Shown here: one piece after another, positions 37,479-46,037 of the stretch
Numbering within the stretch: position 1 is the first letter of the stretch
How the letters are laid out: every line of letters begins with the position of its first letter
Source of the DNA: Fibrobacteria bacterium AD312
GTDB lineage: Bacteria > Fibrobacterota > Fibrobacteria > Fibrobacterales > Fibrobacteraceae
Assembly: GCA_001462345.1 (NCBI GenBank)
Contig: LIUM01000010.1
Coordinates: 25,517 to 89,516, forward strand
Direction of reading: 5' to 3'
Length of the DNA: 64,000 nt
Translations under genes and position numbers: made by a program
Notes under the pieces: model-generated
Database searches by the model: none
What the model was told of the DNA's origin: nothing
What the model saw: only the letters and a program-made list of their open reading frames with translations

Positions 37479-38132
37479 ATGAATACAGAACTAAAGCCAC
37501 GAGAAAAAATGAAAATGTATGGGACTTCAGTCCTTTCAACAAAAGAGTTAATTGCTTTAATATTAGGGAAGGGGAGTAAAACCAAGAACGTGTTTTTTTT
37601 AGCAGAAGAGTTAGCGGATTACATTTCTGTGCAGCCTAAAGTCCCTAAATTAGAAGATTTATTAAAAATAAAAGGGCTTGGTCCTGTTAAAGCATCGCAA
37701 GTACTTGCTTGTTTAGAGTTGTCGGGTCGTTTTTTACTATCTGGGATTCGTCAGGAAATTAATTCCCCTGAACAAGCCATTCAATCTTTGTCATTTTTAA
37801 AAAACGCTCTTCAAGAGAATTTTGTTGTTATTTCGTTAAATTCAGCAAATAATATTATTGAAACTCATACATTGACTGTTGGGCTTGCTAATCAAACTCA
37901 AGTGCATCCTAGAGAAGCTTTTACAAAAGCCATTGAAAATAGAGCTGTAGCCGTTATTTTTGCACATAACCACCCCTCTGGCAATTTAGATCCAAGTTCT
38001 GATGATCTAAATATTACTCGAACGCTTTGTAAAGCAGGGCAATTGCTTTCGATTCCTGTTTTAGATCATATAATAGTCAGTGCTTCTGGATTTCTTAGTA
38101 TAAAAAGGGAACATCCTTCTCTTTTTGAATAA
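37479..38132 (+). CDS. radC: RadC-family JAB/JAMM domain protein
   Basis: The 217 residues have an N-terminal UPF0758 helix-hairpin-helix region ('LSTKELIALILGKGSK', 'LLKIKGLGPVKASQVLAC') and the C-terminal JAMM motif 'AHNHPSGNLDPSSDD' with its HxH and Asp metal ligands. RadC is widespread, but its role is unsettled; it is not shown to be a DNA repair enzyme. A strong AAGGAG ribosome site precedes the ATG. It is followed by the OmpA gene after 128 bases and appears to be a single-gene unit. Confidence 0.93.
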   Translation: MNTELKPREKMKMYGTSVLSTKELIALILGKGSKTKNVFFLAEELADYISVQPKVPKLEDLLKIKGLGPVKASQVLACLELSGRFLLSGIRQEINSPEQAIQSLSFLKNALQENFVVISLNSANNIIETHTLTVGLANQTQVHPREAFTKAIENRAVAVIFAHNHPSGNLDPSSDDLNITRTLCKAGQLLSIPVLDHIIVSASGFLSIKREHPSLFE

Positions 38133-38260
38133 AAATAGATGATTTTTTGATCATAGTAATAGGTTTTATTTTCAAAAATCTTTGAAATTTTAGATTTTGG
38201 AACTAGATTAAGAGAAATAAGATTTATTTCTGTTTAGCTATCTGTATCAAAGGAGATTGT

Positions 38261-41110
38261 ATGAAACGATTATACTTGTCTTTATTGCTTTTTGCAATAA
38301 CAAGTGTTTATGCATCGGACACCAAAACGATTAATAAATATGGTTTTGCTGGTGTGAATAAAACTCAATCAGCCCAAACACTAGGGCATTCCAAATTTTC
38401 TTTTTCAGCTCTTGGAAACGTGACGAACGATTTTTCAATGATTGAAAATAGAGGTGGTGACTCTCGTGATTTTACACAAATTGTTTATTATAAGGCTGAA
38501 GATATTTACGATACATCAAATGCAAAAATCAACGATTTAATTGGAATTAATAGTTACATCAGTTTTGGACTAGGTCTATCCAATTATTTGGATCTAGGGG
38601 TGACTCTCCCTGTTTATTATGAACGAATCAATACTGAAACAGACGATAATTCTACAATTTCTGGAACTGATGTCGGATACATTGGAAATTTAAAAGCCAA
38701 TATTAAAATAAGACTTCCTCTTCCTGATTATCAACCATTTGATATCGCTCTTTTTGGTGGTGTCGATATCGGTACATCGAGTTTAAGTGACGATGGTATG
38801 TGGGTTCGTGAACCAGAATACATTAATACACAATCTTTAAGAGCAGAATCTTATGGTTATGATAACCTTGATCTTCTGTTTCGTGGTGGAGGAGCTCTAT
38901 CAATTGATTTTGGTAAATTAGACGGTGGTATTCCTTGGATATTCCACTTTAATGGCGGTTATCGTTACGTAATGCCTAAAGAAGGTGATTCCTCTCCCTA
39001 TTTAAACATTATGCATGGAAGTGTAGCGACTGAATTTTTCTTCTTTGAATTCCTTTCTTTATTTGCTGAATACTACATGGATATCATGCCAGAATTTGAT
39101 AATCCAACGACTAATCAAAAAGAAACTTTGGATATTGCAGAATTGACTGGTGCTCTCGTTTTTCATATTCCTGTTGGTTTAGATATTCATGTTGGTGGTA
39201 CTTATTCTTTTATTAACGAAAAATACATTAGCAATTTAACTGCTTATCATATTGATGATGTAAACCATACAAGAAGTATTACTTATAACGGACGTATTAT
39301 TCCTGAATATAGTGTTTATGGTGGTATTACTTGGAGCGGTTTCTTATTACCACAAGATCGTGATGGTGATACCGTTGTTGATAAGGAAGATTCTTGCCCA
39401 GATGAATTTGGTCATATTAGAAACGGTGGCTGTCCATTCCCTGAACCAGATATTGATGGCGATGGATTTTGTGATTCTTGGGTTTCGGAAAATGGTTTCT
39501 TAGATATTTTTGCTGATGTTTGTAAAGGTGTTGACGAATGTCCAAATGAAAAGGGAGAAGGTAAAAACGGTTGTCCTCTAGATAATCCAGATACCGATGG
39601 CGATGGCATTTGTGATCCATGGGTGAAGCAGAAAAAAATGAGCAAACGCTTTAAGAAAATTTGTAAAGGGGTGGATAGTTGCCCTACACAAGTTGGTCCA
39701 GCCTCGAATAAGGGTTGCCCTCATGATAATCCAGACGTAGATGGTGATGGTATTTGTGATCCATGGGTTTCTCAAAAAGACAAACTTTCTGATTTTGCTA
39801 ATCTTTGTAAGGGTTATGACAATTGTCCAGGTGAAGCTGGTCCTGCAGCCAATAAAGGGTGTCCATGGCCAGATCCAGATACCGATGGCGATGGCCTTTG
39901 TGATGAATGGGTTATCAAGCAAAAAATGGGTTACTTTTTTGAAAACCCAACAGATAGTACTGTAAAGAAATGTAAGAGTGTCGACAAGTGTCCATATGAA
40001 TTTGGCCCTGCAGATAATGAAGGTTGTCCATTTGATAATCCAGATACTGATAAAGATGGTGTTTGTGACCAATGGGTGGCATTGAAAAAACAACAAGATC
40101 GTTTTGTGGATGTTTGTCAAGGTTCAGATAAGTGCCCTACAGAACCCGGTTTACTGATTAATAACGGTTGTCCTGTGGAAGATCCTGATATTGATAAAGA
40201 CTCTCTCTGTGCTCCTTGGGTGAAAGAAAAAGGCATGCAGGATCAATTTAAGACTGTATGTAAAGGTATAGATAATTGCCCAACAGAAGCTGGTCCAGTC
40301 TTTAATAACGGTTGCCCAATAGCTGATCCAGACCCTGATAAAGATGGTGTTTGCGCTTCTTGGGTTACAGAAAAAGGCTTATTGAAGCAATTTGAAACCG
40401 TTTGTAAGGGTGCTGATAGATGCCCTACTGAAGTTGGTCCATTGGAAAATAAAGGTTGTCCTTTAGATGATCCTGACCTAGATAAAGATAGTGTTTGTGC
40501 TTCTTGGGTATCTGAGAAGGGCTTACAGAAATTCTTTGTTGGAGTTTGTGATGGCGTCGATAAGTGTCCTTTAGATGCTGGTTCTGCAGATAACTTTGGT
40601 TGTCCTTTAGATGATCCTGACACTGATAAGGATGGTGTTTGCGATCCTTGGGTCACACAAAAGAAGTTGCTTAACAAATTTGCTAATGTTTGTAAGGGTC
40701 TTGATCGCTGTCCATTAGATTCTGGTTCTGTGGAATCGAATGGCTGTCCTGTCAAGAAAATTGAAGAAAATGTGAAACTAGAAGGTGTTACATTTAAGAG
40801 CGGTAGTTCCATTCTTGAACCAAATGCAAAGAAAGTTCTTAAGACTATTGCAGAACAATTACTTGCACCAGAAAACGCTTCTGTTAACATTGAAATTCAC
40901 GGTCATACTGATAACGTAGGCCGTCCAGCCAAAAACAAGAAGTTGTCTTTACAACGTGCTCAGGCAGTTGTGAATTACCTTGGTTCTCAAGGTGTTCCTA
41001 AGAAGAGAATGAAAGCTTTTGGTCATGGAGATGAAGAACCAGTTGCTGATAATTCCTCTAGTGATGGTCGCGAGCTCAATCGTCGTATTGAAATGCACCG
41101 TACTGAGTAA
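38261..41110 (+). CDS. OmpA-family outer membrane protein with nine long Cys-rich TSP3-like repeats
   Basis: The 949-residue protein has a signal peptide (1-19), a beta-barrel-like N-terminal domain (about 20-365), a calcium-type repeat region (about 375-835) and a C-terminal OmpA domain (about 838-949). The OmpA domain has 'IEIHGHTDNVG' and 'GRELNRRIEM', the residues that hold peptidoglycan. The repeat region is thrombospondin type 3-like (DxDGDGxCD) but stretched to about 48 residues per unit, each with four Cys and a conserved Trp. It should link the outer membrane to the wall and reach across the periplasm, or project as a rod. The ATG has AAGGAG upstream and a strong terminator follows (41200-41232). 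Confidence 0.9.
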   Translation: MKRLYLSLLLFAITSVYASDTKTINKYGFAGVNKTQSAQTLGHSKFSFSALGNVTNDFSMIENRGGDSRDFTQIVYYKAEDIYDTSNAKINDLIGINSYISFGLGLSNYLDLGVTLPVYYERINTETDDNSTISGTDVGYIGNLKANIKIRLPLPDYQPFDIALFGGVDIGTSSLSDDGMWVREPEYINTQSLRAESYGYDNLDLLFRGGGALSIDFGKLDGGIPWIFHFNGGYRYVMPKEGDSSPYLNIMHGSVATEFFFFEFLSLFAEYYMDIMPEFDNPTTNQKETLDIAELTGALVFHIPVGLDIHVGGTYSFINEKYISNLTAYHIDDVNHTRSITYNGRIIPEYSVYGGITWSGFLLPQDRDGDTVVDKEDSCPDEFGHIRNGGCPFPEPDIDGDGFCDSWVSENGFLDIFADVCKGVDECPNEKGEGKNGCPLDNPDTDGDGICDPWVKQKKMSKRFKKICKGVDSCPTQVGPASNKGCPHDNPDVDGDGICDPWVSQKDKLSDFANLCKGYDNCPGEAGPAANKGCPWPDPDTDGDGLCDEWVIKQKMGYFFENPTDSTVKKCKSVDKCPYEFGPADNEGCPFDNPDTDKDGVCDQWVALKKQQDRFVDVCQGSDKCPTEPGLLINNGCPVEDPDIDKDSLCAPWVKEKGMQDQFKTVCKGIDNCPTEAGPVFNNGCPIADPDPDKDGVCASWVTEKGLLKQFETVCKGADRCPTEVGPLENKGCPLDDPDLDKDSVCASWVSEKGLQKFFVGVCDGVDKCPLDAGSADNFGCPLDDPDTDKDGVCDPWVTQKKLLNKFANVCKGLDRCPLDSGSVESNGCPVKKIEENVKLEGVTFKSGSSILEPNAKKVLKTIAEQLLAPENASVNIEIHGHTDNVGRPAKNKKLSLQRAQAVVNYLGSQGVPKKRMKAFGHGDEEPVADNSSSDGRELNRRIEMHRTE
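39455..40755 (+). repeat. Nine tandem ~48-residue (144-bp) coding repeats
   Basis: Each unit reads Asp-rich loop, CD-x-W-V, 15-16 residues, C-K-G, D-x-C-P, then GCP and PD before the next loop. Repeats 1-4 mostly carry DGDG loops, repeats 5-9 DKDG or DKDS. Repeat 4 has about seven extra residues between its Trp and second Cys. The units differ widely at the DNA level, so they are old rather than fresh copies. Confidence 0.93.
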
Positions 41111-41199
41111 TTTGAATTAAATACTAGGCTACAATGAATTTTTTGATTCTTTTTCGCCTAGTATTTTCAGTATAATCAAATAGTTCATTTTTATTATTA

Positions 41200-41232
41200 A
41201 CTCCGATACACAAAGTATCGGAGTTTTTTTTT
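41200..41232 (+). terminator. Terminator after the OmpA gene
   Basis: A perfect 10-bp stem (ACTCCGATAC/GTATCGGAGT) with a five-base loop and nine T behind it. Confidence 0.93.
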
Positions 41233-41265
41233 ATCTTTGACTACGTCACTTAAAACGGATTTTAT

Positions 41266-43506
41266 ATGGAATCATTATATTTAATTGCATTAATCCTTAT
41301 TTTTATTCTGGCTGTTTTTGATTTGTTTGTTGGTGTTAGTAACGATGCTGTAAACTTCTTAAATTCAGCGGTTGGTTCAAAAGCCTTTAAGTTTAAAACA
41401 ATTCTATTTATAGCGGCTCTCGGCATCTTTGTCGGAGCCTCTTTTTCTAGTGGGATGATGGATATTGCTCGTCATGGTATTTTTCAACCACAGCATTTTT
41501 ACTTTGTAGAAATCATGGCCATTTTTATGGGTGTGATGATTACAGATGTGATCTTGCTAGATACATTTAACTTTTTTGGAATGCCAACCTCCACCACAGT
41601 CTCAATGGTCTTTGAACTACTAGGAGGCGCTTTTGCTCTTTCATTATTTAAAATCATACAAAGTAACGGTGATTTAAGTTTTGGAATGTTGATTAATACA
41701 GAAAAAGCTTTGTCTGTTATTTTTGCCATATTTGTTTCTGTAGCTATAGCCTTTACTTTTGGTACCATTGTCCAGTATATCACGCGCTTGATGTTTACTT
41801 TTGATTTTCACAAAAGAATGAAGTATTTTATTGGTTTTTTTGGAGGCCTTTCATTTAGCTCCATTGTTTACTTTATCTTATTCAAAGGCTTAAAAGGCTC
41901 TGTAATTGCAAAATTGCCTTTTTTTCATTATGTAAATGACTATTCCATTGAAGTATTTATTGTTGCTTTTTTCTTCTTTGCCATTCTCTCTTCTGTTCTT
42001 CATTTTTTTAAGATTAATGTTTTTAAATGGATTGTTGCTCTAGGTACTTTTTCTCTAGCGTTGGCTTTTGCTGGTAATGATTTAGTCAATTTTATTGGTG
42101 TTCCTTTAGCAGCTCTTTCTTCTTATCAAGATTTTATTGCCAATGGTTCCTCTGCAGACACATTCTTAATGACTTCATTACTAGGCTCGGCTAGTGGCGA
42201 TAGCTGGATTTTAGTTTTAGCTGGCCTTATTATGGTTATTGCTCTTGTGACGTCAAAAAAAGCACATAATGTGATTAAAACATCATTATCATTATCTTCT
42301 CAAGGAGAGTCTGATGAACCGTTTGGTACGAATCCTGTAGCAAGAGCCGTTGTGCGTTGGAGTCATTCTATTGGAGAATCTATTGCTCACATGTTCCCAA
42401 AAAAAATTCTAAAATGGACGGATTCCCGTTTAGATGATTCGAAACTCACATTACATGCAGAAGGAGCTTCTTTTGATTTAGTTCGTGCTTCTGTTAATCT
42501 TATGCTGGCGAGCTTGTTAATTGCTGCTGGTACTTCCTTAAAACTACCTCTTTCTACTACTTATGTCACTTTTATGGTGGCTATGGGTACCTCTCTTTCA
42601 GATAAAGCGTGGGGTAGAGATAGTGCTGTGTATCGAATTTCTGGCGTACTTTCTGTTATTGGAGGTTGGTTCTTTACAGCCTTTGCTGCATTCTTTAGTG
42701 CCTTTATCGTATGTGCTTTAATTTATATTGGTGGCTTCCCTATTCTTTTTTCTTTCTTTGTATTAGTGATTTATTTATTAGTTCGTTCTTCAAAGCGCTT
42801 CAATAAAAAATCTCAAACTAAAGATTTGGCTCAAGAACGTTTCCATAAGATTATGACTACTAACGATCCAAAAGAAACTCTTGAATTGGTTAGAGAACAT
42901 TATAAAGAAGAATGGGGATGGCATTTAATTTGGGTGGAAGATCGTTATAGAGATCTTATTACGGCATTTATTACAGAAGATTTAACCAAATTACGCATGG
43001 TCAATCATAAAATTGACGATCAAAAAAATGTGGTAAAAAGATTAAAAAGGCAAGGAACTCTTGCTTCTAGAAAAATGAATTCGGATGATGCTATTGCCAA
43101 AACATTTTTCTTGATACAGGCAAATGATTATGCAAGTGATATGGTTTTCCATTTAGATCGTATTTGTGATCCAAGCTTGCAGCACGTAGACAATCATTTT
43201 GCTCCAATAAGTAATGATCAAAAGCATGTATTAGATTCTCTATGGTCTGAAATTACAGATTATATTGAAGATTGCGGACGTATGATTTTCTCTGGGATAT
43301 ATGACAATTGCTTGGATTTGGAAGAACGAGGGCGTATTCTTAGTGAAAAAGTCATTTCTATTAGAAAAGAACAGACGGATTTGATTAAGAATCAGAAATC
43401 CAATACACGAGCAAGTATTGTTTTCCTTACTATTTTGTACGAGACAAAATCTATTGTCGATAGATCGTTATTCTTAACAAAATTCAGCAGGAAATTCATG
43501 AACTAA
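41266..43506 (+). CDS. Pit-family phosphate transporter fused to a C-terminal PhoU-like domain
   Basis: The first ~510 of 746 residues form a Pit-type inorganic phosphate transporter. Both inverted signatures are present: 'GVSNDAVNFLNSAVGS' near the start and 'FAGNDLVNFIGVPLAALSS' near residue 275, with many membrane helices between. A cytoplasmic loop with charged residues lies around 345-400. The last ~220 residues are soluble and helical ('WVEDRYRDLITAFITED', 'IQANDYASDMVFHLDRI') and resemble PhoU/DUF47 regulators. Fusing the regulator to the channel would couple uptake to control. The stop overlaps the start of the HTH-like gene (TAATG). A TATCTTTGACTACGTC box lies just upstream of the ATG. 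Confidence 0.9.
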   Translation: MESLYLIALILIFILAVFDLFVGVSNDAVNFLNSAVGSKAFKFKTILFIAALGIFVGASFSSGMMDIARHGIFQPQHFYFVEIMAIFMGVMITDVILLDTFNFFGMPTSTTVSMVFELLGGAFALSLFKIIQSNGDLSFGMLINTEKALSVIFAIFVSVAIAFTFGTIVQYITRLMFTFDFHKRMKYFIGFFGGLSFSSIVYFILFKGLKGSVIAKLPFFHYVNDYSIEVFIVAFFFFAILSSVLHFFKINVFKWIVALGTFSLALAFAGNDLVNFIGVPLAALSSYQDFIANGSSADTFLMTSLLGSASGDSWILVLAGLIMVIALVTSKKAHNVIKTSLSLSSQGESDEPFGTNPVARAVVRWSHSIGESIAHMFPKKILKWTDSRLDDSKLTLHAEGASFDLVRASVNLMLASLLIAAGTSLKLPLSTTYVTFMVAMGTSLSDKAWGRDSAVYRISGVLSVIGGWFFTAFAAFFSAFIVCALIYIGGFPILFSFFVLVIYLLVRSSKRFNKKSQTKDLAQERFHKIMTTNDPKETLELVREHYKEEWGWHLIWVEDRYRDLITAFITEDLTKLRMVNHKIDDQKNVVKRLKRQGTLASRKMNSDDAIAKTFFLIQANDYASDMVFHLDRICDPSLQHVDNHFAPISNDQKHVLDSLWSEITDYIEDCGRMIFSGIYDNCLDLEERGRILSEKVISIRKEQTDLIKNQKSNTRASIVFLTILYETKSIVDRSLFLTKFSRKFMN

Positions 43507-43739
43507 TGACTACAATAGATTTAATTTTAACAGAAGCCAATCTTAATAATCATGCTTTAGTAGAAGCCTCTCTAGGGCAATTATCTCATAAAACGGTTCA
43601 AAAAGCAAGAACAGGTAAACGTCCTCTTTCTAAAAAAATGCAAGTTCTCGTGACAGAAGCCTTAAACAAAGCTTTGCAGCCAGAAAAACTTTATAAGAAA
43701 GAAGATTTGTTTCCTACACTTTTATCTGATGATTTATAA
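43506..43739 (+). CDS. Small HTH-like protein coupled to the phosphate transporter
   Basis: The 77 residues are mostly helical. The middle part ('EASLGQLSHKTVQKARTGKRPLSKKMQVLV') has the spacing of a Cro/CI helix-turn-helix, with 'QLSHKTVQKARTG' as the turn and recognition helix. It would be a very small DNA-binding protein or adaptor. Its start overlaps the transporter stop by one base, so the two are cotranslated. It may sense or control the transporter. No family is recognised; the HTH call is from pattern only. Confidence 0.55.
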   Translation: MTTIDLILTEANLNNHALVEASLGQLSHKTVQKARTGKRPLSKKMQVLVTEALNKALQPEKLYKKEDLFPTLLSDDL

Positions 43740-43820
43740 GTATCTATAGATTGTCATGCTAAAGGCGTTGGAGTCCTGAGTGTTTTTTTTAATAATAAAT
43801 TGATAAAAAAGAAACTCACT

Positions 43821-43844
43821 GGCCAAGCAGGGGTGTACTTGGCC
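43821..43844. terminator. Hairpin between convergent genes
   Basis: A perfect 7-bp stem GGCCAAG/CTTGGCC with a 10-base loop lies in the gap between the HTH-like gene (plus) and the lipoprotein gene (minus). A second, weaker hairpin (TCCTA/TAGGA, 43885-43899) follows. Neither has a long T-run, so their terminator role is doubtful. Confidence 0.4.
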
Positions 43845-43930
43845 ATAAACCCTGAATCTACTTTGGTTTTTAATACAAAAAAACTCCTAATTAATAGGAA
43901 TTTTATAAAATGAATAAATCAAGCCAGTTG

Positions 43931-44290
43931 TTATTGAGCTGTCATTGGCTTTAAGGTTTCAAATATTTCTTTGTAGGCTTTTTCATCAATGCGCTTATAG
44001 CCAGTAGTGATAGTTCCAAATGTGTAATAAGCAGAATCGCCTTTAACAGTCATAAAAAATTCCATATCTAAAGAATTTTTACCACGTAAGGCGTCTTCTT
44101 TATATTCGGCATTAAGAGAACCGTTAATATTAGAAACAGTATACTTGCCGTCACTAGTTTGCTTTACTTCAAAAATCATATTTTCTTCTCCTAACCAGAA
44201 ACCTTGATAATTAGGTTTTTCTTTTTCAGAGCAAGCTGCAAGGAGTAGAAAAGAAAGAATAGATGTAAATAAAAGGATTTGTTTTTTCAT
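43931..44290 (-). CDS. Small lipoprotein, unknown function
   Basis: 119 residues with a lipobox LLAAC at Cys20. The mature part is short and reads like a small beta-barrel or lipocalin-type fold ('YQGFWLGEENMIFEVKQTSDGKYTVSN', 'SLDMEFFMTVKGDSAYYTF'). This resembles lipoproteins with DUF-type beta domains, but I cannot name it. AGGAG lies ahead of its ATG. It is divergent from the M15-like gene with 42 bases between starts and convergent with the HTH-like gene. Confidence 0.75.
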   Translation of the reverse strand: MKKQILLFTSILSFLLLAACSEKEKPNYQGFWLGEENMIFEVKQTSDGKYTVSNINGSLNAEYKEDALRGKNSLDMEFFMTVKGDSAYYTFGTITTGYKRIDEKAYKEIFETLKPMTAQ

Positions 44291-44332
44291 AAGAAATCTC
44301 CTCGCTATAAAATAGTATTTTTTTATTCATAG

Positions 44333-44845
44333 ATGCGTTATTTATACTTACTACCTCTTTTTTTAGTCTTATTTTTTGCCTTTTGGGCGTGGAATGAAAC
44401 AACCAATTCTAGGCGAGAGACTTCTTTAATACTAAGCTCTTCTTCAAATTACCTTTCTTCGAGTTCAATGGAGGCGGCTTCTTTTACGGTGGATGATGTT
44501 CATCGATTGCTGCTTCTTCGCACAAAGCAAAAAAATGGAGTTTATTTAGGGAAAATAGAACCAGCTGTAGATACTTTAGCTTTAGAACTGGTGGCCATTT
44601 TTCATGAAGTGATGGGGGATAGCTTTATTCCTGTAATTACAAGCGCTAATGATTATCCTTATCATGCAAGGTTTTCTAAGCATTATTATAATAAGGCTAT
44701 TGATTTTAGATCGAAGGATTTAAATGCAAAACAAAAAAAAGAGCTTTTAGAAAAAGCTCAATTAAAAATTTTTAAGCGTGGTAGAGTGCTATTAGAATCA
44801 AGTGGAAAATCTAATGAGCATATTCATTTAGAACTAATTGACTAA
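44333..44845 (+). CDS. Membrane-anchored M15-like peptidase domain protein
   Basis: A 170-residue protein with an N-terminal membrane anchor (4-20), a short Ser-rich linker (SSSSNYLSSSSMEAAS) and a compact domain. The pattern 'HARFSKHYYNKAIDFRSKDL' and the final 'EHIHLELID' supply the His-Asp and HxH metal ligands typical of the M15/M74 D,D- or L,D-peptidases that cut peptidoglycan peptides. A full set of zinc ligands would be His in 'SKHYY', Asp in 'AIDFR' and His in 'HIHLE'. It would work in the periplasm. Its end overlaps the end of the SUMF1 gene by four bases (convergent). Substrate and activity are not shown. Confidence 0.7.
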   Translation: MRYLYLLPLFLVLFFAFWAWNETTNSRRETSLILSSSSNYLSSSSMEAASFTVDDVHRLLLLRTKQKNGVYLGKIEPAVDTLALELVAIFHEVMGDSFIPVITSANDYPYHARFSKHYYNKAIDFRSKDLNAKQKKELLEKAQLKIFKRGRVLLESSGKSNEHIHLELID

Positions 44846-46020
44846 GGTTCTTTACAGCAACGAAAGCCAACATATGGGTATTGGTTTTGAGGGTAGAAAC
44901 TGAATTTATTCTCTTTGCATTGAGTTAAGTTTTGCCCGTTCCAAGCACCGCCAGCCACTAAAAATGAATTGGCTTTTTGAGAACTAGGGGTACTTGTCCA
45001 TTCCCAAAGATTACCGTTCATATCATACATGCCAAACCAACTACGGCATTGGTCTTTTCGTCCAGAGCGAGTGACTTTACTAGTATTCGTATTGCATTTA
45101 AATGGATGATATTTGTTTCCGTAAGAATAAGTGAAATTGTCTTTTCCTCGGCAAGCGGCTTGCCATTCATCTATGGAGCAAAGCCTTTTACCTGCTTTTA
45201 CGCAAAGCGCAGCAGCTTCTTCATGAGAAACCATGTCTTTAGGAACATCATCGGCTGTATTTGGGTATTCGTAAGCATCTACACAGATGGTTTTCCCTTT
45301 TACAGGGACTGGAAATTCGTTTTTACCGCAGCGATTATCACTTGCCATATCATAAGACCCTTTTTGCCAAGGAGTCTCATTTCCTAAAGAATCTTCTGCT
45401 TTAAAGAAGACTTCTCCAGTTTTATTATACTCAATCCCTGCACTTGCCTCTTGTCTTTGAGTGGTATCGTTAACTGAAATCCATGTTTTGCATTTGATTT
45501 CTTCACACTTGACTTTGAGACGAATGGGTTCGTAGTAACGGCCTGGTGGAGGCGTTAAATAAGCTTCTGGAGGTATGGTGTCTAATTTTCTGATACTGTC
45601 TTGTATACGGATTTTCTCTAAAGAATCTCTTTTTAAGGCTTCGGCGATTTCAACGGCTTTTATTGAATCTTGATTGACTTTTGGAGTAGGGTCTTTTTTT
45701 GTTGTCGAGGGAATAACGACTTTAGAAAGACTATCAGCTTTTCTTAAACTATCTGCTACGCGAATGCTATCGTTTAATAAGGTTTCTATAACTTTTAGGC
45801 TATCTAATTTTTTAAGGCTATCTGCTCTTTGCTTTTGCCATAATAAAAGTTCTGTTTGAGCTTTTTCTTCTTGTAATTCATTCTCTTTTATTTTTTGTAA
45901 TTCACACTGAACTAAAAATAACGTGACTAATAATAAAAGCATTAAAACAAGAATGGTCGTTTTTCTTCTTCTAGATCTTTTTACTTTTTTAAATTCATTT
46001 TCTTCTTTAGGACTAGTCAT
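44842..46020 (-). CDS. Membrane-anchored SUMF1-domain protein
   Basis: The 392 residues begin with a very basic cytoplasmic tail and one membrane helix (21-38). A long region rich in Ser-Leu-Asp-Lys repeats (about 40-150, likely coiled-coil) leads to a chitobiase-type beta module ('PPEAYLTPPPGRYYEPIRLKVKC', about 145-230), and then a formylglycine-generating/SUMF1-like C-terminal domain ('CVDAYEYPN', 'GKRLCSIDEWQAACRGK', 'YDMNGNLWEW', 'FLVAGGAWNG', 'YVGFRCCKEP'). Such domains are common in extracytoplasmic proteins, and many lack enzyme activity. Seventeen bases behind cdaA with AGAAAGGAG before its ATG, it ends the long minus-strand operon. Confidence 0.83.
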   Translation of the reverse strand: MTSPKEENEFKKVKRSRRRKTTILVLMLLLLVTLFLVQCELQKIKENELQEEKAQTELLLWQKQRADSLKKLDSLKVIETLLNDSIRVADSLRKADSLSKVVIPSTTKKDPTPKVNQDSIKAVEIAEALKRDSLEKIRIQDSIRKLDTIPPEAYLTPPPGRYYEPIRLKVKCEEIKCKTWISVNDTTQRQEASAGIEYNKTGEVFFKAEDSLGNETPWQKGSYDMASDNRCGKNEFPVPVKGKTICVDAYEYPNTADDVPKDMVSHEEAAALCVKAGKRLCSIDEWQAACRGKDNFTYSYGNKYHPFKCNTNTSKVTRSGRKDQCRSWFGMYDMNGNLWEWTSTPSSQKANSFLVAGGAWNGQNLTQCKENKFSFYPQNQYPYVGFRCCKEP

Positions 46021-46037
46021 TTTTGGTGCTCCTTTCT

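Noticed and set aside
39578..40890. Several minus-strand frames across the OmpA repeats
   Set aside because: They follow the repeat period of the real plus-strand gene and have no signals of their own.
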